NCBI GenBank assembly: GCA_023079485.1
Contig: CM041085.1
Coordinates: 33,837,121-33,901,120, forward strand
Direction of reading: 5' to 3'
Origin: Archilochus colubris
Lineage: Eukaryota; Chordata; Aves; Apodiformes; Trochilidae
DNA length: 64,000 nt
Every line of letters starts with the position of its first letter. Position 1 is the first letter of the stretch. This document shows positions 47,801-59,640 of this stretch, piece after piece. A program made the translations under genes and the position numbers. The notes below the pieces were generated by a model that saw only the letters and a list, made by a program, of their open reading frames with translations, ran no database searches and was not told the DNA's origin.

Positions 47801-48689
47801 GGAATTGCTTCCTTGCCCAAGAATGTTACATGTGTGTTGGACCTTGACTAGCAGGACTCATCTAAAGAATAAATCAATATTCCATTAGTCTTTGGTCTTA
47901 TATGTGAAAAGAACAAAACCAAAAAAACCCCAGACCAACAAAATCAGATGTTTTAAGGCATTAATGCCTAGGCATCATCATTTGTAACTTGTTAGTTCTA
48001 CACACAGCCATTTGATGTATCAGAATAATCATAATACAAGTTGCTCTTGTCTTCTCTTTACCTTATCTTTACACTTCATTGCTACTGGCACTCACTTGTT
48101 CTGCCTTTCCTTAAGTAGAAAATAGCAAGATGTTTGTCTCTCTTTGAGCTTATACAGCCTCTAGCAGGGAAGATCTTGTATCAAATATCAGCTTTGGTTC
48201 ACTGGCCTAGTTCTTAAGAGGTTATTTCTTCTTACTTCATGACTTCTGTGTTCAGTGCAGTTTCAGACCCACCACAGCTTTAGATCCTTCCCTCCAAGGA
48301 GGCAGAGAGCAACCAGCCAGGCCAATTCAAAGAGAAAATCCAACCCAAAGCAAGAAAACCAAAATCTTCACACTAAAGCTTTGTTTCAGGAGATCAAACA
48401 ACAGCAGCCTTACACTAATATTTAAATCCCCGTATGGGTCCAGAAAAAGAATAAATAGACAAAACAATGATTATCCAAAACAAAATTGTCAAAGGAGATT
48501 TCATTTCTGCAACAATCTCACTAATGATCCATTCTTGGCAGTCTGACTTCCCCTTTTTTTGCAACTTTCCTGCAGACTCATTTTCAGTGAAATTAAACCT
48601 TCCTACTCTTTATTTTTTCACTGCCACTACATTAATGATGCACCAGTTCTTTAGAAATTCTGAAATTGTCACTCTCATCTGATTCATCA
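44813..48689. other. Unique non-coding sequence
   Basis: No gene or interspersed repeat recognised. A small clustered repeat at 45181-45233 is listed separately. All frames are 89 codons or fewer and unrecognised. Confidence 0.55.
45181..45233. repeat. Clustered GTGAAGTGAT x3 repeat flanked by TTTTATAGTG
   Basis: GTGAAGTGAT occurs at 45192-45201, 45203-45212 and 45215-45224, and the block is bounded by TTTTATAGTG at 45181-45190 and 45224-45233. The arrangement suggests successive local duplications. Confidence 0.85.
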
Positions 48690-48850
48690 TTCATCATAGG
48701 ACACCCTGAGCTGGCAGCTGCAGCCTCAGGAGCTGGCGCAGCCGTCTGGGCTCATTCCCCTCCTTCCTGCCTGAGGCTCTGTGCTACTCCAGCTTGGCAC
48801 TACTTGGGTTGGTGCTGGTTCCAGGTGTCACAACCCTTCCTGAAGTCCTT
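48690..48850. other. G+C-rich patch of unknown origin
   Basis: About 160 bases are clearly richer in G and C than the surroundings (GCAGCTGCAGCC, GGCGCAGCCGTC) and hold two CpGs in ten bases. An open frame (48666-48878 +, 70 codons) crosses it but shows no known domain. It could be an inserted element fragment, an exon of a non-coding RNA or chance. I recognise no family. Confidence 0.3.
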
Positions 48851-50578
48851 TTACTCCATTTGCAAAACACTGGCATGAACCCTGGACAGTACAAAAAAGA
48901 GTCAGGGAAACATCAGATATTTATAGCCAAAGCCCCATGTCAATTTTAGTGGCTTAGCAAATACTTTACTGTCTAGTCTTTTAATGCTCACTGACAGATA
49001 GAAGACATGGTCCACTGAGCAGCTGAAGCAGTGAAGACTGGTTTCCCACAGCTGCTTCAGCTCCTTGGCAAAGGCTCTTTGGTACCTTCTAACAGTAAGG
49101 GCACACTGGTACCTTCTTTCTCTGGTTGCATGAAATTTGTAAGAATTATTTTTGACACATCTGCCACACAAATTTGAGTGTAACTAAATAATGGATTTAT
49201 AAGGTAGAGGCATATTATGTAAATGTTCATATTAAATCATATGCACAACAGCACAGGTTTTATCTCCCTTAATCTCCTTAGAGATTAAAATAAATAGTCC
49301 TTTGTCACTTCAGATGTCCCACTTAAGGGAACCAAAGGGTAAAGAAGCAAAGCTGTTACTCAGGATGCCATTCAGCGCCAGGGGTGAAATGCAGCAAAAG
49401 AAAATACCCAAGGATTAGAAGAGAAACAGGAGCAGGCATCCTGAGACTATGTTAATGAAAACACAGGATAAATCATAAGCTGTGCAACTTATGCACAATT
49501 TATTGTCAATAGATGAAGCTGGGAAATCGGATGTTCAGTGGAGCAAAGCAGGACCTCTGTAAGCAGACTGGATAATCTAAAACATGTCACTGCAAAGCAG
49601 AGAAGGGGAAGAGATTAGCACAAGAAGATGGACATTGTTAATTTCAGCTGTCAGAATGAGTAAGTGAAAAAAAAAAGAACCTTTCAGCTTCAGGAGAAGC
49701 TTTTTCTAGTTCCTGACTAAAGGAAGAAACATTTTTATACCTGGAGATTTGGGCTTTTTAGGATCTTGCCTCTAGTTTGCTTGCATAAGCAGTCTGAGGG
49801 AGGATTTCAAAAGCTTCCTGCAATCTTGTAGGTCAGTGCTTTTTAAGCATTACTCATCTTTTTTTTTGTTTGTTTGTTTTTCACAGAAGTAAATAAATGG
49901 AAGAAAGTCTGAGTCCTTACACTGCTCTTGACTAAACATTTACTGACTGCTAATATGATAACACTTTATGGTGATAAGTGATTGCTTCAGATGTAAAGCA
50001 GCGTAAATACAGGTCTGAAATGTCTGCCTATTCCTACAGTCTTTGGCATCCTATGTGCTCACACAGGATTATTAGTCTTTGTCAGGAAAGTCAGAAAGCA
50101 TCACACAGTGATTAATGGTAAATTACAGAGGTTTCTGATAATTGAGCTCCTAAGATTGTAGTTGAAATCTGTTAGATGGCTGTTCACCTCTTTTATCCTT
50201 GCTGTAACCCACATTCTCTCTGTAGATTTCTGCTGAAGAATTACTGGCCTTTCAGCTTGCAAGGGTGTTCACCACCAACCATCTCATCTCTCTCAACTGA
50301 GTCACCATTTGAAGACCCTTTGTATTGCCAGCTGGGCAGTAATCAGGTATCAACAGCTCAGGAACAACTACATCCCCTATGTTTTCCATGTCAATGATTC
50401 ACCATGATAGGTGCTCTCCTCTGAAACAAGATCACAAAAAGCAGGCTGGAGCATGTAAAAATCAAAAGTGTATAAAAAGGACAAAGGCTGTTCCTTAGTA
50501 AAATTTGTGCAGGAATCTTGTACTGCACTCAGATCATTTCGGTCCCACTCTTAGAGACTTCATCCAAAGATGCCTACT
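48851..50578. other. Unique non-coding sequence
   Basis: No gene or repeat recognised beyond a TTTG run at 49860-49880. Confidence 0.58.
49860..49880. repeat. Short T/(TTTG)n run
   Basis: A T run followed by three TTTG-type units and another T run. Confidence 0.85.
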
Positions 50579-50695
50579 TGAAAAAAAGAAAAACAAAACA
50601 AAACAACAAATAAAAAAACAAACAAAAACAAAAACAAAAGGAAAAAAAAGACAAAAAGACAAACCAAAGCAAACCAATTTTCTTTTTTTTTTTTT
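50579..50695. repeat. A-rich (AAAAC-type) block followed by T run
   Basis: About 97 bases of A with scattered C and G, including AAAAC and CAAAAA units, are followed after a short gap by a T-rich run at 50678-50695. The open frame through it (84 codons, Lys/Gln/Thr-rich) is a composition artefact. Confidence 0.9.
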
Positions 50696-52089
50696 AACTC
50701 TAATCTTAGAGAACAGATACCCTTCTCAACTGTATGATGCTACAGAAAAACAGCCTTAGGGAAAGCATACCACACAAACTTGTGGAACGTTTCTGGTGAA
50801 TCTGAACCCTCCTTCTTTACACTAGAGCACTGATTGATACTTTTGAACCCTGGGTGGGGTTTCAGAGCAAGAAGGCACCTCAGGGTCAGCTAATATACTC
50901 TCTTTGATCAGGATGTCCACACTAGCAGTAGGTAGTCTCACAGGTTTTGTTTGATGTGGTGTGTAGTACAAGTTGTCTAAAATACAGTAAGGATATTAGG
51001 AAGGAAATTTAAAAGTGGCTATATATTTAGGCAGGTAACTTGCAGAGATATTGAGAGATGCCTCAGTGTCTAATCTTTGTTGATTACAATGTGATTTAGG
51101 TAAATTAAGTCTTTTGAAAATCTTTCATGACGGTCTATGTCATGTTTAAGTACCTAAATATAGCTTGAAATTTAGCTCTACCAGGCTACTCTAAGCAAAA
51201 GACCTTTCAACTATGTGTTTATGTGATTGTGTTTCTAGTTAAGTAAATTACTGTTCCCACATTTAATTGAAATTCTAACGTTGTATCTGGTTCAAAGAAA
51301 AGTGTGTTTTTGCATTATCTATGATGTACCTTGTTTTAAAATAGTAAACGCAGAGAAGCAAATGTATCTAAACCTTTGCTGAAGATTGCTATGAAAATTC
51401 ATAACCTGTAATTTTATCTTTTTATAATAGATTTTCCTGTGTCCTCTAACATTTTTCATAAATGTTTTGCTGGAAAACCATGACATCATCACAACTAGTC
51501 CTTGTAAAAGGATGCTGTAAGCAAGATCAAATCAGCTGCCATAGAGTTTTGCCACTTGGTGCTTCTGCCTTGTATTTCAAAATCCATGCTGAGTTACTGT
51601 TAGCTAATTTAGCTCATAAAAGTGAATAGGTTGACTAAGTCATTTATTTACATGTTGTTGCAACAAGTCTATGAAAACTTTATGTATGAAACAATCAATC
51701 CGCTCAGCAGCTCAAGATGAAGAAAGGAAGTCCTACTAAGTTTCCATAATTGCTATCAGGATGACTCCTTGTGCGCTCTGGAAAGTTATAGAAGAGCATA
51801 GTTACTTAACAAACATTGCTTGGATTCAGAAAAGCCTGTATGCCTTTTGGAAAAAAAAAAAAAAAAAACCAAAACCTGGAACATTATTACATAAACTTGT
51901 TTGTTTGATGTTGTTTGGTGTCCTGTATGACAACTATATGGTTTGAAAGTGGTGGATTACACTGTATCTGGATACCTAGGTACACCTAATGTATTAATAC
52001 AGGACTGTCTGTAGATTACAAATTATTTACTGACAGGGGTATGTGGACAGCACTATTCTATATTGCTCCCTATGGGCATGTCAGTACGT
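50696..52089. other. Unique non-coding sequence
   Basis: No feature recognised apart from an 18-base A run at 51851-51868. Confidence 0.58.
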
Positions 52090-52230
52090 GATCTAAAATT
52101 AATTCTAAATTATTCAAAATTAATAGATTTTATTATTTATAATAATAAATAATAAATAAATAATATTTATAAAATTATATATATATATAATTAAAACATA
52201 AAAAATTAATTCTAAAATATCACAAAGCCT
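52090..52230. repeat. AT-rich island with AATAAT/TATATA units
   Basis: Nearly pure A+T over more than 100 bases, with AATAAATAATAAAT and TATATATATATA runs. TTAATTCTAAA-type words occur on both sides (near 52100 and 52208). Confidence 0.85.
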
Positions 52231-52679
52231 GTTCATTAGGGATAAGGCAATGCAAGTGCTCACTGAAAACTTGCTGAAGGCCCAAGCAATAAAAGCTTTT
52301 CATGCCCTGTGGAGCTTTGCTATATGCATGTTTCAATTCTGCAACTCTTGTAAGTTTCACTAGGGGTAAAAAAAATTATGTCATGCACGGACTTGTCACA
52401 ACCACCATCATTTAACTATTTTGCAGTTATATTTCCCTGGTGTAGAGTTTAGGTCAGTGTCACACTCAGATATTTTTATATATTGATCCAGAATTGGGCC
52501 TCATAAAAGTCAACAAAAAGATGCTTTGGGAATAACAATGTAATGTGGGTCTGGTTTTCCACTTATTCTAAACCAGAGGAACCAACACTGAGCTCTGTTA
52601 TTTTGCCTCCATTTCACTGCATACATAGGCACAGACAGCTGCATAAAGTAATTCATAATTTAGGCTCACTGTTCTCTGA
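52231..52679. other. Unique non-coding sequence
   Basis: No feature recognised between the two AT-rich islands. Confidence 0.58.
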
Positions 52680-52760
52680 ACATATATATATATATACATA
52701 TATATAAAATATAACTTAAATCTTTATATCTTATATGTATCTATAACACATATTGTTATA
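52680..52760. repeat. (TA)n/(CATATA)n AT-rich island
   Basis: CATATATATATATATACATATATATA followed by diverged TATA-rich sequence (written here only as a pattern of alternating TA broken by CA). Confidence 0.85.
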
Positions 52761-54149
52761 ACATATCACACACTGGTGTCCAAAGTTGGCTTTACAAGAG
52801 TCACAGAATGTTGATGAAAAAGACCAATTTCTACAGGTTTACTCTGTTTTCTGCTCTCTCATGGTAGTGATGAAGGTTTTGAAACCTATGGAAAGGTGAT
52901 AATAAATGCACTAGAAAAAAAAGAAATCGTAAAAGGTTTTTTGTGGTTTTCTAGTTTGGAATAATGTCAATGAAATGAGCATTATCCTGAACAACTTGGC
53001 TAGAAGGAAAATGTATGGTTATAAAGCTTATTAAATAATGCTGGAAAGGAAGGGGAAAATTGCTGAAATATTTAATATAATTGGATTTCTTTGTGAGAAA
53101 AATTAGTGCATGCTGTTTAAAGTCTACCCTTCAGAAGTGGCAACAGCACTCCAGTGTATAACAGCGTGTTAGCAGTGGAATGAAACATCAACGAAACAGC
53201 AATATTACAATAAATTTCAAAAGGTTTGCCAAAGATTTCCATATTTTGTACTATGATTTAAACTCGAGAAATATCAAAAGAAATGTATTACAGAGACTTG
53301 CAGAAAGGCTAAAAATAACAATGGAGGAAAAATTAAGCACTAGCTCGGAAGGAATTGTATAATAGTGTTAAATTATGCCTCTTTATGAAGGTCTGCAAAG
53401 CAGAGAAGCAATCAGTTAGGAATATAAGAGGACATAGAGGAAAGTAAATAAGGTGAAGAAATAAGCCATCATTTGAAGAATATAAGAAGCCTGGATGGAC
53501 GATTAATCAAATTAAGTTGGAAAACAAACACAACAACAAAAGCATACCTAGAGGAGAGGCTGTTGAGGGCACCAAAGCATGAACATATCCTTTAGGTAAA
53601 ATGCATTTAAAGTCACAGTGGAATAGAACAGTTTTTCTTCCATCCCTGGTGGGTATTTAGCTATACAAAGAAGGACTAAGAGGCAGTTCAGTGGGGATGG
53701 TTTAGGCAGATGGCCTTTACGGCAGTGACATTCCTAAAGCAATTCTCTTCATAACACTAATTTCACAAAATGGTTTCCTGGAGAACAAGGAAGAAATTAC
53801 TCCTTACATGGTATTAGCTTCTCCACAGTTTGGATGATATACATTAATGAAAGACTTGCAAAATTTCTGTTAGTGTTTGTTACTTTTCTAGACATTCAGC
53901 TGCTACAGTTGCCACACCATGTCCAAAAAGTAGAATGAGTTCACCTCACAATAGATTAAAAAGCAGCTCATGTATTGCAGATGTGAAAAATGGTCAACAA
54001 AGCAATTTCTCTAACAAAGTGACCCACACTGCAAGCAACTTTGAGACTTATTTCTCAGCATTTTACTAATCAATAAGAATTAGAAATTTCATTAAATATT
54101 TTTTCCCCCCTTGGTTAAACACACCAACAAAGGGAATAGAGTGAAATTT
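52761..54149. other. Unique non-coding sequence
   Basis: No gene or repeat recognised. The 60-codon plus frame at 53180-53362 is unrecognised. Confidence 0.55.
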
Positions 54150-54720
54150 CTCTGATAAGAATAAAATTCTCCCAGCAATAAACATTGATCCCCATTAAAT
54201 TAAATTCCCACCTGTGAGAAGATGCCATTTGGTACCATAGATGGCTCCCATTACTTGCAGATTGTGTACTTCATTACATTAGTCTGCTGATTCACTAAAG
54301 ATTTAAAGGTAAAGGGTCTGGCACTGTCAAGAGCACCACACAATTTTCCCTCATACTTAGCTAAATACAATTAAGCTGGAGAAACCCAGTGTCATCATGT
54401 TCCTGCAGTGATTACTGGCAGCCTGAAAGAGGGATGAATGGGAAGAGAGCCTCAAAGGGTTCTTTGCTGAGTTAAATGATTGAGGCTGTTTAAGGATATG
54501 CAAAGAAGTTCCTCAATGCCAAAGTCAAAATTCAGCCACACTAAGAACCTGCTTAATGCACTGTTGCTGAGAAAGTTTCCCTGGAGAATGATAGAAAGAA
54601 TAAATCATTAGTAAAAACCCACCTGCCATAGGGAAAAATAACAGAGAATAGTGAGAGGGAGGAAAATAAAATGCTAATGAGAACACAATAGATTACGAAC
54701 CCTGTCCCCAAATTTTAGAA
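54150..54720. other. Candidate conserved non-coding element
   Basis: More than 500 bases of unique, non-repetitive sequence with balanced composition and few open frames. It holds homeodomain- and E-box-like words (CACCTG near 54210 and 54622, AATTAAG near 54370, GCTAATGAG near 54673). It reads like a vertebrate enhancer-type conserved stretch, but this impression was not tested by alignment. Confidence 0.2.
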
Positions 54721-56582
54721 TTATACATTTAAATATCCACATTTGCTTGGCTTGACATTATTATTACAAATGGTACTTCTGCTCTTCCATCTCCTGATAT
54801 TGTCTGGGACCCTGTTTTATTGCCTCTGGGTGGTTCTGGCTGTTGATTCCCAGAGTTTGATTGATTAATGGTAGGAGGAAGAGAATTCTCTGGTGAAAAA
54901 CTGCCCCATCCTAGAATTAACCAAAGCAAAGAATTTGCAGGATCGTGGCTTTAGTTGCATACAGTATGAGAATGTTAAATAAGTATGAAAATGAGCTTTA
55001 TAGGTCATTCTTTTAAACTGGGTCAAGGAAAGATTGCTGCACAGTTGAGCAACTGCAATAGGCAATTGCACATTTATTTCATTTATTTTTATGAACTTCG
55101 AAAATATCAACATTGGGCAAAACATACTGCTAGAGGCTCCAGGTCTTTGGAACAGAGAATATACCAGATTGATGTCAGTAGAGGGTTGAATACAAATACT
55201 ATTGATGTAGAGAGAAAGGGGCAATTATATAAAATTAACAACCACAAACATGTCTCCATAATCCCTTAAACAGTCAGTAAGAGCATCTTTGTGAGTACAG
55301 TCCTACACACATTACTGTTGCCAAGTATTTGGCCTATGACCTAGTATTAGCTTCAATAAAAGCCAACAATAAATTATAGAGAAAGCACCTCTACACTGAT
55401 GGCCTGTACTCTGAGGCTAGTCAGAAGATCATAAAAAGAATAAAGTTTTCTGTTTAGCTGATCATAATCAGATAAGCTCACCATTCTTGATTTTGTTAAT
55501 GCTGACAATCTGGAGGGACTGCAAAAAAAAGTCTACACTTACCTTAAGCTTTTGTATCTCTAGAAGATAATACAAGAACAGTGTTGGCTTTAAATTATGG
55601 AGCAAGGATGATACAGAGGGTCTGTTTTAATAATAAAATCACAGCTGCATTGTCTTTATGAACACAGCAGGTTTAAAAGTTAAATCTGAGTACAACTTTG
55701 TTTTTATACACAAGCCGACGGGATATGAGAAGCTATATAGGTCTGTCCTTTCCAGTTACTGAGTCTGCCTGCTTATGTCTAAGCTCAGACTTTTAGTATA
55801 ATCACCATAAAAGGTGGACCTGAGCCCTGGAAAGCTGCATAATTTCTCTTCTGCTACAGCAGATGATCAAGTACTGACTAGCACATTCTCTGCATTTATA
55901 TTAGCTTTTCCTTTATTTAGCTGCTAGTCTCTAGTTGAGAGCTTACACAGCCAGGCAGCAGTATCATACTGCTTCACCTTTGACATTTACCTTTTGTTGT
56001 TCCTTACAGCTGTGCAAAATGGATCTCATGGTAACATTCTGAGCAAAGTAATACTTAAAGGTCCTTTTCTGTAAAAGTGGCAATGACTCCACTGACAGCA
56101 AACAGCCAACAGATTGCACCCGATCTCTTATCTTAGCGTGTGCCATATCACTAAGATATCCATGGAATATAGAATATTCATAGAACCCAGTTAAATTCAG
56201 CCAACCAGTTACAGCTGTGTATGTAAGACAGAGTCAAGGTTATACTTTTGGGGCTACCTCTGAATATAGGCTCATAGTTTTGGAAATTACTGCCAACAGA
56301 TGCTCAGCACTACCAGTTTTCACCATCACTGAGAGCTGGCATTGGGATTTTTGTACCCTCATACATGGGCTAAAGCAAAAAGCTTTTCCCTTTGTCTGTC
56401 CAACACTCCTGTGGCTCACACAACTACTTACGGAGCTCATGGATCCCCACCAGCCTTGTTATCTCAAGCAATTGCCCTGATTGCTCAACCCTAAAACTAA
56501 CTTTTCAGCCAGCTGCTGTTGCTAATATCTCTATCTCTCTTACTAACACAGGGGCAGGGAAAGCTGCTCATCTTTGTTGTGA
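54721..56582. other. Unique non-coding sequence
   Basis: No gene recognised. The minus frame of 119 codons (54865-55224) overlaps a 94-codon plus frame (54985-55269), and neither has a known domain. Confidence 0.55.
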
Positions 56583-56716
56583 TATACAAAAGAAAAAGAA
56601 GAAAAAAAAAAGAAGGGAAAAAAGAAAAAAAAAAAAAAGAAAAAGAGAAAAGAAAAAATGAAAAAGAAAAAAGAAAAAAGAAAGAAGTAAAAAAGAAAAA
56701 AAAAAGAAGAAAAAAA
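56583..56716. repeat. A/G (homopurine) tract of ~130 bp
   Basis: Almost uninterrupted purines: AAAAAG, AAGAAG and GGGAAA units broken by only a few T residues. There is no fixed period. The Lys-rich plus frames and the Phe-rich minus frame across it come from composition. It is a homopurine-homopyrimidine tract with triplex potential. Confidence 0.92.
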
Positions 56717-57589
56717 TTCCAATAGGTTTTGTATTAAGAAAATGTTTTACTACTTGCAGAAAGGCTTGAGTGGCATAACAACAACAAAAAATGACCTTCC
56801 TGCCCAAATAATGACATAAAGAAGGGCAAGTCCTTTTGTGGGACAGTTGGAACACTAGGTTATGAGTGATGAAAATCTTCAAGGTCACTTTGTTTGGAAC
56901 GACGCTCTGTTCTCTCTCTGCCCTAGTGCTGACACACTATTTACCACTCTAATTGAATCAGTGCCTTATTCTTCTAGACAGTCATACACATTGGCATTCC
57001 TGGAAGGCTATGAAAGACACAGGGATAAAGATGAGTAGGTCTGTACTGTCTGGAGTGTTATGTCAGTGTTATTTAATGTAGGTGTTACTCTAACAGCCAT
57101 GCTATGGTAGCACACCGTGAGGCAACGTGACATTGTGATGTATCTGGATATCTCGCCTTCTACATGGAAGAATCTTCGTCTTCATTATGGGACAGAACTT
57201 CAGCAGGTACAAAAATACCTTTGCCTTTGGGCTCAGACAGAGTCATAGTAATTTCCAAACTTGAATATCTGAGTCAACCATATTCTGGCTACCTTTATTT
57301 TTTTCTGTTTTGTACAGTTTTGTATAATTGTCCTGAATGTCTTAATCTCTTCAGATCATTTCCATGACCAAAGGAAGGCCTCCTGGTTTAGGATAACTGA
57401 AGCCTACCATGCAGAATGGCTCAAACTTCATCAGCAAGACTGGCTGGTGCCCACCCTCTCTCAGGACACCCAGACAGGACCACAGCCTTCTGGGCTGAGA
57501 AAATCTTGTCACCAACTTTCCCCTTATAAAAATATCAGGGGGTTGCAATAATGACTAGGCACATGGCACCAGAACTTCATATTCTTTCA
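56717..57589. other. Unique non-coding sequence
   Basis: No feature recognised between the purine tract and the CR1 remnant. Confidence 0.58.
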
Positions 57590-57768
57590 CAGAATCATAA
57601 TATTGTTCAGTTTTAAAAGAAACTTAAGATCACTGAGTCCAACTGTTAGCCTAGCACTGCCAACCCCACTACTAAACCATGTCTCTGGGCAACACATCTA
57701 CAGCATTCAGTTTCCTAAGTGCCAGAAAGTGAAGTTCATACCTTGGTAGGCAGCCTTTTGTGCTAGTA
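57590..57768 (-). mobile_element. Old CR1 LINE 3' fragment
   Basis: The reverse complement of an old CR1 3' UTR. A CAGAATCATAATATTG word is a degraded octamer tail. It is followed by ACTTAAGATCACTGAGTCC and AGCCTAGCACTGCCAACCC, then CACTACTAAACCATGTC, typical of the older CR1 types. A weaker match (GGTAGGCAGCC) continues to about 57768. The divergence resembles that of the copy at 40512-41445. Confidence 0.8.
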
Positions 57769-59279
57769 AACTACTTGGTATGTGACTAGCTAGGTTTCTG
57801 TCAAGAGACACCCAGCACTGTGCTGCTGCACACAACACCCCTCTGTGGAAATAAATCTAAGTGCCTGACCTGGATGCTCCAGACCATCACACAGAGCAGG
57901 TATCACATTATTAAATGGTGTAACATGCAGTGTAAGTGGTTAGAATGGGAGGTTAGCCATGGTATCTCTGCTCCTCCCAGCCTCAAACAAAGCTGTGTAC
58001 TGGGACAATATAGAAGTAACTCAATGTTTCATTTTTTTTATATGTATTGAAGTCCTAAATCGTGAACTTTTGAGGCTGGCAGAACTTAGAATACTAATAT
58101 CTGAAATATGAGCTATGTATATTGAACAGTGTAGGTTATTTCAGATCCTTAATCAAATTGGTATGGGCTCTTATTCCCTGTAGATAGCCTGCAGTCTTCT
58201 AAAATCCATAGACCTGAGGCTCTGTGAATTAAGTTGATAAAATATTGACAGCAAGTGAAAAACCAAAACATAGGTGAGGTAAATTCATACTAAAATTGTG
58301 AAAAATAATGGAAGGCTTTTTTCTGCTTTTATCCATCCCTTGTTTATTGGGGATGACAGGATTTTTGATAGTAAATGATAAGAAGTTGATACAAATTTGA
58401 CTGTGTGATTTATGCTCATTTGCTTCTCTGCTGATGGGGTCCTAATTCTAGAATGAGTTTAGGTCATTTTGCAACATCCACAGATGAACATCTCAGAGGC
58501 AAATACTCATATCAGAAACTAGCTCTCCTCCAGAAGTCAAACTAGAAGTAGTTGTGCTGAACTAGATACAATTTATGATAATACCAGAAAGGAAAAAAAA
58601 ATTGGGGTGGGGAGGAGGGGAGTGTTAGTAGGAGAAAAAGATTCATTATGGAACAAATGTATTCCATGTTATCTCCAGTCCAGCTATCCACTGTTGGGTG
58701 GGGGAAGGGGAATTTTTAAATTATAGAATGCTGTTGAAATGAGAAAATAAACATAGTAAGTATTTTAAGTGTGAGGTTCAGATACAACTGAAAAACAAAT
58801 AAACAAACAAAAAAGCCAAACACTGAAAACCCCAGAAAACCACAGCCCAATTCAATTAATATGAGTTAAAAATCAATTTTATAAACCAGCCCTATTTGGA
58901 ATTATTATTATGTATGACCATGCACTTTTGGATCAGAAGTTAGTGACCAAGGAAACAGGATTATTAGAGCTGAGAAAGAAACCTCTAACGAAAAACCTAA
59001 CTATCAGTTGTGTGTTACTTCTGCCAGATCTGTTGCATTACATTTTTAAAAATAAATTATGTAATCTGGAAACATATTTAGAAAGAAATATGTGCCAAAA
59101 ATCTGTAGAGCTGCATAACCATGAGTTCATAAATTGTTCTGCACAGAATAAAAGACAGCATGGAATGAGTGAGCAAGAAATACACACAAAAAGAGAAAAA
59201 ATATGAAATATCTCAATGGACTAAAAAAGCCAATTTTAATATATCAAAACTATTCCATATGAAGAAAGATAGCAGCAAG
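57769..59279. other. Unique non-coding sequence
   Basis: No gene recognised. Two G-rich patches lie at 58604-58620 and 58696-58710, and an AAAC-rich patch at about 58792-58815. The 98-codon plus frame at 58910-59206 is unrecognised. Confidence 0.55.
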
Positions 59280-59640
59280 TTGTAATGACAATGCTTACTA
59301 TAACATTTGGTGTTTTAAAACCATTAATTTCTGGCAGTCAACCTAATCTGACTTTCCAATGCATTGTTGCCCACTTAGGCTATTGTAATTTATTACACAC
59401 ATACATAAAACTAGTGGTCTTTATAGCTGTGACTTTATTGGTCCATTTAATTTATTTTGGTTTATAGAATTTAATTACCTTAATCCTCACCTAAATAATT
59501 TTAAAATGCATAATCCAACAGCTAATTATTATAACGTGAGAAATTATGATTAATGACATAAAAAAGCCTTTTGTCTCATTTAGATATCTATTGTGTATCT
59601 AGTGACTATTTTAAAGACAGTGGAAAAAAGATCTCTTTGA
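59280..59640. other. Candidate conserved non-coding element, homeodomain-word-rich
   Basis: Unique A+T-rich sequence with two TAATTA cores (59472-59477 and 59523-59528) and two TAATCC words (59481-59486 and 59511-59516, the OTX/PITX-type site) within 60 bases, plus an ATTGG box near 59437. No low-complexity run or repeat family is present. The motif cluster suggests, but does not prove, a regulatory element. Confidence 0.25.

Noticed and set aside
50505..50759. 84-codon Lys/Gln/Thr-rich frame
   Set aside because: It lies on an A-rich low-complexity block and has no domain.
56392..56888. Lys-rich and Phe-rich open frames
   Set aside because: They follow the homopurine tract and encode only its composition.
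58604..58710. G-quadruplex candidates
   Set aside because: Each patch has only three runs of three or more G, so neither alone meets the usual four-run rule.
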